Of a stretch of DNA of 12,658 bases, positions 1-6,743 are shown one piece after another. The notes below the pieces were generated by a model that made no database searches, was not told where the DNA came from, and saw only the letters and a program-made list of their open reading frames with translations. The stretch is from Flemingiibacterium sp045634345. GTDB taxonomy: Bacteria; Bacillota; Clostridia; Oscillospirales; CAG-272. The stretch covers positions 1-12,658 of the forward strand of contig JAZRAB010000174.1 of NCBI GenBank assembly GCA_045634345.1. Direction: 5' to 3'. Made by a program: the position numbers and the translations under genes. Position 1 is the first letter of the stretch. Every line of letters starts with the position of its first letter.

Positions 1-669
1 GTGATAGTCAAGATGATCCTGCGTGAGTCCGGTGAAAATGCCTACCGTAAATCGAAGCGGATCGAGTCTATACTGGGAGAGGGAATGTGATGACGCCTCC
101 ATAAAGACGATCTCCACTCCCTCATCCGCCATTTTTTCAAGCATGGGATAGAGCTGCTCCGGCGTGGGGGTAGTCATCGAGTTGACATTTGAATCGGCGC
201 TGTCAGAGATTATCGCCGGTTTGTCACCTACAAGGCATCTGACGGTACCGATTACTCCCGTAACATATCCTGCCGCCTTAAATATCTCACGCAGGAAATA
301 TGTAGTTGAGGTTTTTCCGTTCGTACCGGTAACCGCGACAAGGATAAGCCGCTCAGACGGGCGTCCGCAGTACTCATTCCACATATGCGCCGCGGCAAGT
401 CTTGTGTTTTCGACCGCGATATAGGGTATCTCGGGATGCTTTTTCAGATAGGCAGTCACTCGCTCGCACACGATAAGCTTCGCGCCGCGTGAGGCGGCGG
501 TGCAGATAAAATCATGCCCGTCAACCTTACCGCCCTTTATACAAATAAATGTATCGCCGTATGTACATTCGAGGGAATTTGTGCGAAGTCTGCCGCACTC
601 CATATCGAATGAATCGAGATTTGTTTCTGTAATACCGACTTTTTTTGTAAGCTCCGCTATAGTTGCCAT
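1..669 (-). CDS. murE: MurE, UDP-MurNAc-tripeptide synthetase (partial, N-terminal 223 residues)
   Basis: Mur ligase that adds the third amino acid (meso-DAP or Lys) to UDP-MurNAc-L-Ala-D-Glu in the cytoplasm, using ATP. The start ATG has GGAGG 8 nt upstream (678-682). The visible part holds the N-terminal UDP-binding domain (about 1-108) and the start of the central ATPase domain: P-loop TGTNGKTS at 114-121, TTP at 166-168, an SSHSL motif at 193-197 (family SSHAL) and the metal/ATP-region motif QDHLDYH ending at the window edge. Family members are about 490 residues, so more than half is missing, including the DNPR/substrate-choice region, and the third amino acid cannot be told from this window. 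It lies 63 bp after the PBP gene in the same direction, the usual position in Gram-positive dcw clusters. One small oddity is FTGLTQDH where FTNL is common. Confidence 0.95.
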   Translation of the reverse strand, partial: MATIAELTKKVGITETNLDSFDMECGRLRTNSLECTYGDTFICIKGGKVDGHDFICTAASRGAKLIVCERVTAYLKKHPEIPYIAVENTRLAAAHMWNEYCGRPSERLILVAVTGTNGKTSTTYFLREIFKAAGYVTGVIGTVRCLVGDKPAIISDSADSNVNSMTTPTPEQLYPMLEKMADEGVEIVFMEASSHSLSQYRLDPLRFTVGIFTGLTQDHLDYH

Positions 670-732
670 ATAAGTTTCCTCCGCGTTATATCTTTGTAAG
701 ATATTTACGCAAAAGGATACCCGTTTATGACA

Positions 733-3060
733 TCAGTCAGTACCGTCCATGTAACGAAATTCAACGGTAACAATCGTTCCCGGAGCAACCGGAGTACCCG
801 CCGCAGGAGACTGCGATATTACCTGCGCGCCCGTTCCGACATTGTAGTTCGTTGCACCCTGAATCTTTATATTTAGCTTTGAATTTATAAGTTGCCTATT
901 GCAGAATGTAGCGGTCATTCCCATAACATCGGGAACTATAACAGTATCGGACGGCTCTGCCTCCCCAGTGTAGAGATATACTACACCACTGTCGGTAGAT
1001 AGTCTGCTTCCGCCTGCGGGAGTTTGGGCTGTAACGATGCCGTCACCGTCACCGATGATCTTAAACTTGAGCTTACGGTTGGTAAGGTAGAGTGTAGCAT
1101 CCTCCGCGGAAAGTCCGACAAGAGTTGTGATGCCGACATCTATCTTTGAAAGCTCCTCCTCGGTATACTGCGGCTCATAGCCGAGATACGGCATTGCCAC
1201 AGAGAGGAAATTTGAGATATACGGTGCCGCAACGATGCTTCCGAACGAACCGCCCGAGGACGGCTCATCAACGATGATGATAACCGCTATCTGGGGGTCG
1301 TCCGCCGGTGCATACGCTACAGTCGAACCGATTCTGTAAGGACGCTCGGAAGTAACCCATTCATCCTCGAAGGAAACAACATTACCCTCGGCGTCGTAGT
1401 ATACATATTTATCCTGCTTCTGTGATGTTCCTGTTTTCGCGGCTACGCTGTAGCCCTTGGTGTATGCGTTCTTCGCACCGCCGTCGGTTGCTACGCCCTC
1501 GGCAAGTATCTGTGTTATGGTGTTGCAGGTATCCTCCGAGAAAATCTGCACCTTTTGCTCGGTCTCATAGGAATATATAACATTTCCGTCATCATCGACC
1601 ATTTCCTTGAGAACGTGCGGAGTTACGAGATATCCGCCGTTTGCAACGGTGCAAATAGCAGTAAGCTGCTGCAGTGGCGTTGCCTTGAAGGTCTGTCCGA
1701 ACGAATATACCGCAAGCTCGACCTCATGCATTGAGTCCTTACCGAGATAAATGCCCTTTGCCTCACCGGTCAGGTCAACGCCGGTCTTTGCTGTATATCC
1801 GAGTGCTTCAAAATATTTATAGAAGGTATCGCGCCCTATCTTTTCGATAGTATTCATCATAAGCGGGTTACAGGACTGCTGAAGTCCGCGTGCAAATGTG
1901 ACAGCGCCGTGTCCCGATGTACGGTGACATGAAATGGGCTTTCCGTAACCTTTCGGGAAATAGTATCCGGGGCAATAGAATGGGTCTGTCGGAGTTACCA
2001 CGCCCTCCTCAAGCGCAATCGCCGAGGTAAGTATCTTAAACGTCGAACCCGGCTCATACGGCTCGCTTACTATCTTGTTATTCCACATCTCGTAAATAAG
2101 CGTGGTGCGGAGCTGATTATATTCGTCACTGCCCTCTTCATAACCGCTGTCGATAAGCTTCTGCATATGCTCCTCATCAAGCGCATACGGATCGTTGCAG
2201 TCATAGTTCGGGTAAACCGCAGATGCGAGTAAGCCTCCGGTGTTTACATCCATAACGATGCCGCAGACTCGGTTGCCTGCCTTCGCGGACTCGTATGCCG
2301 CGATGATCTGATTTTCAAGCTCATACTGTAGGCGCATATCTATAGTGGTAACAAGATTAGCTCCGTTTTCCGCACCGATATAGCTCTCGTACTTGAACGG
2401 CATATCCTCCTGAAGTGCATTTCGTGCGGTGATATACTTACCGGATGTGCCCTTCAGGTAATCGTTATATGTAGCCTCAACGCCATAAACGCCGTCACCG
2501 TCGGCATTAGTGAAGCCGATAAGGTGGCTTGCAAGATCGCCATAGCAATAATAACGCTTCGATTCCGCAGAGAGATTTAAAAGTCCGGTAAATTTATTCT
2601 CCTGTATGAACGCGCGAAGGACCTCCGCTGTTTCCGGATCGACATTCTTCTTTATCGTCTCATCCTGACGGTTGAGCTTTTTCGATTTATCAATAACAGT
2701 CTGATAATCGACTCCGAGTACCTCTACAAGCTTGTCGGCAATTTTCGCCGCCGCCTCACCCGATGCGTAATCCTCGCTGTCGTCCTCGAAATTATGGATA
2801 GCCAGCGGAGAAATAAACACACGGTATACCGTAGTATTCGTAACGAGAAGATTCATGTTTGAATCGAAAATCTTACCGCGTTCCGGCGTTGTCGGAATCT
2901 CTCGGGTAAGCTGATCGATAACTATAGCCTGGTATTTATCATTGTCAACAACCTGAAGTCCAAAGAGTCTGACGATCAAAAGCACCCAGCCGACAACTAT
3001 TATACCCGCGAACACGAGCATACGTCTCGACATTGTGCCGTGCTGTGACAAAAACGGCAT
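733..3060 (-). CDS. Class B penicillin-binding protein with two PASTA domains (FtsI/SpoVD/PBP2x type)
   Basis: Membrane-anchored D,D-transpeptidase that crosslinks septal (or spore) peptidoglycan. I chose the start that gives 775 residues because GGAGG lies 5 nt before it (3066-3070); a longer reading from 3144 has no such site and would run through a hairpin. Order of domains: one transmembrane anchor at about 14-36, a PBP dimerisation region to about 270, then the transpeptidase with nucleophile Ser339 in STFK (339-342), SCN at 396-398 and KTGT from 542. Two PASTA repeats follow, about 640-703 and 704-775. It sits between ftsL and murE, where Bacillus subtilis carries both pbpB and spoVD; only one such gene is here. 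The position favours a vegetative FtsI role, while the PASTA tail is shared by SpoVD and pneumococcal PBP2x, so no gene symbol is given. Confidence 0.94.
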   Translation of the reverse strand: MPFLSQHGTMSRRMLVFAGIIVVGWVLLIVRLFGLQVVDNDKYQAIVIDQLTREIPTTPERGKIFDSNMNLLVTNTTVYRVFISPLAIHNFEDDSEDYASGEAAAKIADKLVEVLGVDYQTVIDKSKKLNRQDETIKKNVDPETAEVLRAFIQENKFTGLLNLSAESKRYYCYGDLASHLIGFTNADGDGVYGVEATYNDYLKGTSGKYITARNALQEDMPFKYESYIGAENGANLVTTIDMRLQYELENQIIAAYESAKAGNRVCGIVMDVNTGGLLASAVYPNYDCNDPYALDEEHMQKLIDSGYEEGSDEYNQLRTTLIYEMWNNKIVSEPYEPGSTFKILTSAIALEEGVVTPTDPFYCPGYYFPKGYGKPISCHRTSGHGAVTFARGLQQSCNPLMMNTIEKIGRDTFYKYFEALGYTAKTGVDLTGEAKGIYLGKDSMHEVELAVYSFGQTFKATPLQQLTAICTVANGGYLVTPHVLKEMVDDDGNVIYSYETEQKVQIFSEDTCNTITQILAEGVATDGGAKNAYTKGYSVAAKTGTSQKQDKYVYYDAEGNVVSFEDEWVTSERPYRIGSTVAYAPADDPQIAVIIIVDEPSSGGSFGSIVAAPYISNFLSVAMPYLGYEPQYTEEELSKIDVGITTLVGLSAEDATLYLTNRKLKFKIIGDGDGIVTAQTPAGGSRLSTDSGVVYLYTGEAEPSDTVIVPDVMGMTATFCNRQLINSKLNIKIQGATNYNVGTGAQVISQSPAAGTPVAPGTIVTVEFRYMDGTD

Positions 3061-3065
3061 TTTTA

Positions 3066-3070
3066 CCTCC
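3066..3070 (-). promoter_or_regulatory. Ribosome binding site deciding the PBP start
   Basis: GGAGG on the minus strand, 5 nt before the ATG at 3060. It supports the 775-residue protein over an in-frame ATG 84 nt further upstream. Confidence 0.85.
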
Positions 3071-3094
3071 AAAAATCCTATAAATACGGGAAAT

Positions 3095-3134
3095 TTCGGA
3101 GAGTAAGCGCAAGTAATGGTGCCTACTCTCCGAA
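3095..3134. repeat. 11-bp perfect inverted repeat between ftsL and the PBP gene
   Basis: TTCGGAGAGTA (3095-3105) pairs perfectly with TACTCTCCGAA (3124-3134) across an 18-nt loop. In the transcript it forms a stem ending about 24 nt before the PBP ribosome binding site. The downstream side has only a short ATTTCCC, not a U-run, so it is a poor intrinsic terminator. It lies in a 123-nt gap that is long for this otherwise compact cluster. A role in mRNA processing or in tuning PBP translation is possible but is inference. Confidence 0.6.
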
Positions 3135-3183
3135 GCTTGTTCATATACTAATATATTAGGTGGAATATAAAATAATACTCATA

Positions 3184-3936
3184 TTACATTCCAAAGAAGT
3201 TGCGGATACGCTCGACCAGCGAGCCTCCGAAGGTCATAATATCCTCAATGAAGCCTCCGTCCGTTTCCTCGACCTCTTCAACTATCTCGATTCTGTCTTC
3301 CTTGTTTACAGTCAGATAATAGCGTTCAACCTGGTCCTTCTTGACCATGCCAAGCTCTTCCTTCGCCATCGCTTCAACCACGCGAAGATCATCGCGGGTT
3401 TCAAGAAGAAGTCTAAGTTCATTTTCCTCGGAAACGAGGGAATTATACTGACTCTTGAGTGCAGAATTTTCTGCGGTAATATCGCTCACCTGAACCAATG
3501 TTGTCACTATTGACATAATAAGAATAGTGAAGCAAAGCGCGATAAGTACTATCGACATCGGGAAAGCATATTTCTTTTCGACGGCGAGAGTATGTATATC
3601 AACTACAGTCTTTGTTCTTCTTTTGACTGCCACGCCGCCTTGAACCGCTGCCGCCGCTGTGCGTGTCGCCTCTTTGCCGGCAAGTGCTCCTTTGCGTTCT
3701 CTTGTATCTGTGCGACTCCTTGGCTGCACCTTGGGAATTGGACGGTGTACAGCTGCTGCCGACTGTGACGCGGTGGGACGGCGTGCCGATTCAACGGACA
3801 TTTGTACAGTATCGGCAGCAGCATTATCAGCCACGAGTGAATCCCATGAGTATTCCGTGTAGGACGGATGTGTGGAGATACGCTCACCACTTGACGCTTG
3901 AGTATTCTTTTTCTTTTTGAATGCTGCTTCGGTCAT
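3184..3936 (-). CDS. ftsL: FtsL-like cell division protein (septum formation initiator family) with long cytoplasmic N-terminus
   Basis: Bitopic membrane protein of 250 residues. The start has GGAGG 8 nt upstream (3945-3949). Residues 1-122 are low-complexity and rich in Ala, Ser, Thr, Lys and Arg, with a KKKK run near the N-terminus and several basic patches, so probably disordered and cytoplasmic. One transmembrane helix spans about 125-148. A coiled coil follows at about 149-182 (ENSALKSQYNSLVSEENELR). Then comes a charged region and an amphipathic tail (about 229-250) ending in RIRNFFGM. The TM-plus-coiled-coil plan and the place between rsmH and the PBP gene identify an FtsL/DivIC-type divisome scaffold. 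B. subtilis FtsL is about 117 residues, so both extensions are extra. DivIC-like assignment cannot be excluded by sequence alone, but gene order favours FtsL. Confidence 0.82.
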   Translation of the reverse strand: MTEAAFKKKKNTQASSGERISTHPSYTEYSWDSLVADNAAADTVQMSVESARRPTASQSAAAVHRPIPKVQPRSRTDTRERKGALAGKEATRTAAAAVQGGVAVKRRTKTVVDIHTLAVEKKYAFPMSIVLIALCFTILIMSIVTTLVQVSDITAENSALKSQYNSLVSEENELRLLLETRDDLRVVEAMAKEELGMVKKDQVERYYLTVNKEDRIEIVEEVEETDGGFIEDIMTFGGSLVERIRNFFGM

Positions 3937-3971
3937 TTGCCGTACCTCCGTAAAATTGTTTTGGTTATATA

Positions 3972-4922
3972 TCAGAGCTTTTCAGCCACTCTGAGCTTTG
4001 CGCTTCTGGAGCGCGGATTTTCATCAAGCTCGCGCTCCGAAGGGAGTATTGGCTTGTGAGTAACCGTTTTTATTTTTGGCTTGTTACCGCAAACACAAAC
4101 CGGGAAATTCGCCGGGCATGTGCATCCGCGGGATGCTTTTGCAAAGGTCTGTTTTACGATTCGATCCTCGAGCGAATGGAAGGTTATTACCGAAAGTCTT
4201 CCGCCGACTCCGAGCGAATATATGAGCGAGTCAAGCGTCGGTTCAATTATCGACAGCTCCGAGTTGACCTCGATGCGTATTGCCTGAAACGTGCGCTTTG
4301 CCGGATGCGGTCCGTCCTCGCGTGCTTTCGCGGGAATTGCCGATTTGATTATATCAACCAGCTCATGCGTTGTTTCGATACTCTTACGCTCGCGCACATC
4401 GCAAATCTTTGCCGCGATACGTCCCGCAAAACGTTCCTCGCTGTATTCAAATATTATCTTTTTAAGCTGTTCCTCCGAATAAGTGTTGACAACCTCACGT
4501 GCATCAAGTGCCGCATCGGGGTTCATACGCATGTCAAGCGGTGCATCGTGCATATACGAGAAACCGCGCTCCGGAGTATCAAGCTGGTATGACGACACGC
4601 CAAGGTCAATAACCGCGCCGTCTATTTTGTCTATGCCGAGTCTTGCGAGCACATCTCCCACATTGCGGAAGTTATCGCGCACAAATTCAATACGGTCAGC
4701 ATATTTTTCAAGTCTTATTTTAGAAGCTCTGATCGCCGCTGTGTCCTGGTCGATAGCGATAAGACGCCCACCAGCGCTAAGGCGAGAAGCAATCGCCTCC
4801 GAGTGTCCGCCGCCGCCGAGCGTACAGTCAACATAAATGCCGTCGGGCTTTATATCAAGTCCGTCTATCGATTCATCAAGGAGCACCGAGTAATGCGAAA
4901 AGGCAGGTGCCATGTTATCCAT
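3972..4922 (-). CDS. rsmH: RsmH, 16S rRNA (cytosine-1402-N4)-methyltransferase
   Basis: SAM-dependent methyltransferase (also called MraW) that N4-methylates C1402 in the decoding centre of 16S rRNA. The 316-residue length is normal. Visible hallmarks are the SAM-binding CTLGGGGHS (33-41), AIDQD at about 56-60, the IDLGVSSYQLD segment followed by DAPLDMRMNPD, the late FHSLEDRIVK motif, and a C-terminal Cys cluster (GCTCPANFPVCVCG) typical of the family. The start codon lies only 2 nt after the mraZ stop. The nearest Shine-Dalgarno, AAGGAG, is inside the end of mraZ at a long spacing of about 14 nt, so translational coupling to mraZ is likely. Another ATG three codons downstream is possible. 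The gene ends 35 nt before ftsL, in the conserved mraZ-rsmH-ftsL order. Confidence 0.97.
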   Translation of the reverse strand: MDNMAPAFSHYSVLLDESIDGLDIKPDGIYVDCTLGGGGHSEAIASRLSAGGRLIAIDQDTAAIRASKIRLEKYADRIEFVRDNFRNVGDVLARLGIDKIDGAVIDLGVSSYQLDTPERGFSYMHDAPLDMRMNPDAALDAREVVNTYSEEQLKKIIFEYSEERFAGRIAAKICDVRERKSIETTHELVDIIKSAIPAKAREDGPHPAKRTFQAIRIEVNSELSIIEPTLDSLIYSLGVGGRLSVITFHSLEDRIVKQTFAKASRGCTCPANFPVCVCGNKPKIKTVTHKPILPSERELDENPRSRSAKLRVAEKL

Positions 4923-4924
4923 TT

Positions 4925-5344
4925 TTACAGTCCGAGCTCCTTCATTTGCTGTTCGATCTGTGCGGCATCATCGCCGCTCTTCATAGCCTCCCAACGCTCT
5001 GCATCCCAAATCTCGGCATGGTCGCCAACGCCGAGGAATGCCGCATCCTTTGAAAGGGTTGCGTACTCACGCAGTCCTTGCGGAAGGGTTATACGTCCAT
5101 GTGCGTCCGGAGAAACCTCCGATGCAAATGTAAAGAGGAAGCGTTTTATATTTTTGGTCTGCGAATCCGGCAAGGATGCCAGCTTGTCGCAGAGCTTATT
5201 CCATTCATCGATATGATAGAGTGAAAGACAACCATCAACACTGCGCGCGAGCATAAATGTTTCGCCAAGCGATTCACGTAATTTCGCCGGAACGAACACA
5301 CGCGATTTCGCATCAATTGTGTGTAAATATTCACCTGTCAGCAT
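4925..5344 (-). CDS. mraZ: MraZ, transcriptional regulator of the dcw cluster
   Basis: AbrB-like DNA-binding protein, 139 residues, close to the usual size of about 143. The two tandem SpoVT/AbrB-type domains each show the family signature: DAKSRVFVPAKLRE at 11-24 and DAHGRITLPQGLRE at 80-93. MraZ proteins form rings and bind short direct repeats just downstream of their own promoter, repressing the dcw operon in species where this was tested. The sequence upstream here carries phased GGTG boxes that fit this. The start is preceded by GAGGGGTGAG at a usable distance. The first gene of the cluster, it is followed after 2 nt by rsmH. Confidence 0.96.
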   Translation of the reverse strand: MLTGEYLHTIDAKSRVFVPAKLRESLGETFMLARSVDGCLSLYHIDEWNKLCDKLASLPDSQTKNIKRFLFTFASEVSPDAHGRITLPQGLREYATLSKDAAFLGVGDHAEIWDAERWEAMKSGDDAAQIEQQMKELGL

Positions 5345-5351
5345 CCATGCT

Positions 5352-5409
5352 CACCCCTCTCTCACCTATTTTTGGGAATAGGCACCACTTTGCACCTATT
5401 TTCACCACC
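5352..5409 (-). promoter_or_regulatory. Probable MraZ operator: GGTG boxes at 10-bp steps
   Basis: On the minus strand GGTG occurs at 5403-5406, 5393-5396, 5383-5386 and 5363-5366, exactly in 10-bp register with one step skipped, and again at 5352-5355. Two boxes sit in a repeated AAAATAGGTG, and one reads CAAAGTGGTG. The array begins at the predicted transcription start and runs to the mraZ start codon. Known MraZ sites are short G-rich direct repeats in the mraZ leader (TGGG repeats in E. coli, AAAGTG-type repeats in mycoplasmas), so an autoregulatory operator is the best reading. Confidence 0.72.
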
Positions 5410-5412
5410 ATT

Positions 5413-5441
5413 ATTATACAACATCCTGCAAATAAATGCAA
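5413..5441 (-). promoter_or_regulatory. mraZ / dcw promoter
   Basis: Minus-strand -35 TTGCAT (5436-5441), 17-bp spacer, and a perfect -10 TATAAT (5413-5418). Predicted start is near 5406, giving a leader of about 60 nt that contains the GGTG boxes. Confidence 0.8.
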
Positions 5442-5445
5442 TAGG

Positions 5446-5534
5446 TTTTGAGAGATTTTTTCGCTTATATGCAAATTTTTTTTGCACTTTTTACTGATTT
5501 TTCGACCGGTTTTTTGTGCCTTTTCCTAATTTTT
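5446..5534. promoter_or_regulatory. Phased A-tracts upstream of the mraZ promoter
   Basis: Minus-strand A-tracts of 4-8 bases are centred near 5447.5, 5458.5, 5479.5, 5490, 5500, 5512.5, 5522.5 and 5532, mostly 10-11 bp apart. In-phase A-tracts bend DNA, and A-rich DNA upstream of -35 can act as an UP element. No intrinsic terminator for coaD is visible in this stretch, so some read-through from coaD into mraZ is possible. Confidence 0.55.
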
Positions 5535-5554
5535 GGATATATAGGTTTTATATG

Positions 5555-6046
5555 TTAATTATCGTTCGATGATTTGCCAATAAGCGCAGCTACACCTTCG
5601 GGCACGCAAGAGCTATAATCACATCCGTATCTGATAAGCTCACGAACCATCGTAGAGCTGATGTGCATATGCTCCGCCTTGGTCGGGATAATGATAGTAT
5701 CAAGTTCATGATTTATAGATCTGTTAATCAATGCAAGCGACATTTCATAGTCAAAATCAGTCGCCGAGCGTGCGCCCTTGACTATTGTACCGATACCGTG
5801 CTCCACTGCGTAATCGGCAAGAAGCTCCTGAGATACATCCACGTGCACATTCTTAATCCCGTCAAATGCGGCGTGGAGCATTTGTAAGCGGTCAGAAATT
5901 GAAAAGCGTTCATGCTTTGAAGAGTTCACCAATGCGACCACCCAAACCTCATCAAACATTGCCGCGGCACGCACAACAAGATCATAGTGTCCGACAGTCG
6001 GCGGATCAAAGCTTCCCGGAATAAGCGCTTTCTTTGGATTCAGCAT
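5555..6046 (-). CDS. coaD: CoaD, phosphopantetheine adenylyltransferase
   Basis: Catalyses ATP plus 4'-phosphopantetheine to dephospho-CoA and pyrophosphate, the penultimate step of coenzyme A synthesis, in the cytoplasm. The 163-residue length is typical. The nucleotidyltransferase motif GSFDPPTVGH (11-20) carries the TxGH signature, the KGARSATDFDYE segment (90-101) is the usual substrate loop, and HISSTMVRE (128-136) is the ISSTxxR motif. I chose the ATG at 6046 because GGAG (6055-6058) stands 8 nt before it; an ATG two codons earlier (6052) would be only 2 nt from that site. The gene begins 12 nt after the rsmD stop. Fusion-free rsmD-coaD pairing is common in Bacillota. Confidence 0.97.
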   Translation of the reverse strand: MLNPKKALIPGSFDPPTVGHYDLVVRAAAMFDEVWVVALVNSSKHERFSISDRLQMLHAAFDGIKNVHVDVSQELLADYAVEHGIGTIVKGARSATDFDYEMSLALINRSINHELDTIIIPTKAEHMHISSTMVRELIRYGCDYSSCVPEGVAALIGKSSNDN

Positions 6047-6058
6047 AGTCATTTCTCC

Positions 6059-6616
6059 TTATTTTTTAAGTGTCAGTACAGTAATATAGATACGTCCGTA
6101 GCGGTTTTGCTTCTCGATATTATATTTCTCCGCGAGAGTTGCATCACTTCCGAAAATATCGTCTGTTTCGTCCTCGCAGAATATCCATGCGCCATCGGCA
6201 AGAAGCTCGCTGTCTGCAAGCTTTGCAAGTGCCGATGTAAGCATGCCGCTTCCGTAAGGCGGATCGAGGAAAATAAAGTCAAACTTTTCACCCTTGGTGC
6301 CGCGTATATAGTCGGCATAGTCCATTGTCACAACTCTGCAGCGATCCCACAAATGTGTCTTCTGCGCATTCTGCTTGATTATAGCAGTCGCCTCTGCGCT
6401 GCGGTCGACGAGGTGTGCTTTTTCGGCTCCTCTGCTGAGCGCTTCGAGTCCGAGCTGACCGCTTCCCGAAAAAAGATCAAGCACGTGCGAGTCGGGCAGA
6501 TCAAACTGTATCATACTGAATATCGCTTCTTTTACACGCTCCGCAGTCGGACGTGTAGCATCTCCGTCAAGTGTAGCAAGCTTCGTGCCGCGCGCACTTC
6601 CTGTAATTATTCTCAT
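6059..6616 (-). CDS. rsmD: RsmD, 16S rRNA (guanine-966-N2)-methyltransferase
   Basis: SAM-dependent enzyme that methylates G966 of 16S rRNA during small-subunit assembly. The protein has 185 residues, the normal size. Visible motifs are MRIITGSARG at the N-terminus, RPTAERVKEAIFS (22-34), the SAM-binding DLFSGSGQLGLEALSRGA (47-64) and the catalytic DPPY (118-121). The start is well supported by the family N-terminus, but no good Shine-Dalgarno is visible in the 16 nt before it; AAGG lies over 20 nt upstream, next to a hairpin at 6630-6648. It forms a pair with coaD. No convincing promoter of its own was seen, so it may depend on transcripts from uvrC. Confidence 0.95.
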   Translation of the reverse strand: MRIITGSARGTKLATLDGDATRPTAERVKEAIFSMIQFDLPDSHVLDLFSGSGQLGLEALSRGAEKAHLVDRSAEATAIIKQNAQKTHLWDRCRVVTMDYADYIRGTKGEKFDFIFLDPPYGSGMLTSALAKLADSELLADGAWIFCEDETDDIFGSDATLAEKYNIEKQNRYGRIYITVLTLKK

Positions 6617-6629
6617 TTATCCGATTGTT

Positions 6630-6648
6630 GCTTTTGCCTTGCAAAAGC
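6630..6648. repeat. Hairpin upstream of rsmD
   Basis: GCTTTTGC-CTT-GCAAAAGC: a perfect 8-bp stem with a 3-nt loop, 14 nt before the rsmD start codon. No U-run follows on the minus strand, so it is not a standard terminator. In the mRNA it would hide the AAGG that could otherwise help translation. Confidence 0.5.
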
Positions 6649-6678
6649 TTCCTTTCTGTCCTTTTTGGGACGTAGTTT

Positions 6679-6717
6679 GCGCTGCAAAACAGCGCTGTAA
6701 CGGCGATGTAACGCCGT
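6679..6717. repeat. Two adjacent hairpins between uvrC and rsmD
   Basis: GCGCTG-CAAAA-CAGCGC (6679-6695) and ACGGCG-ATGTAA-CGCCGT (6700-6717), each with a perfect 6-bp stem. They lie 27-65 nt after the uvrC stop. Neither is followed by a U-run on the minus strand. They could be mRNA-stabilising structures or remnants of a small dispersed repeat. Confidence 0.45.
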
Positions 6718-6743
6718 AAAAGGTCATTTGAAAGATTTATATT

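Noticed and set aside
3061..3144. N-terminal extension of the PBP
   Set aside because: It passes through a strong hairpin and has no ribosome binding site, whereas GGAGG stands right before the ATG at 3060.
3148..3159. 12-bp palindrome CTAATATATTAG after ftsL
   Set aside because: Purely A/T-rich apart from its ends, with no promoter alignment; chance is a fair explanation.
4056..4592. 178-codon plus-strand frame opposite rsmH
   Set aside because: Antisense shadow of a highly conserved gene, with no start signal.
5987..6700. 237-codon plus-strand frame opposite coaD and rsmD
   Set aside because: It overlaps two well-identified genes on the other strand and has no domain resemblance.
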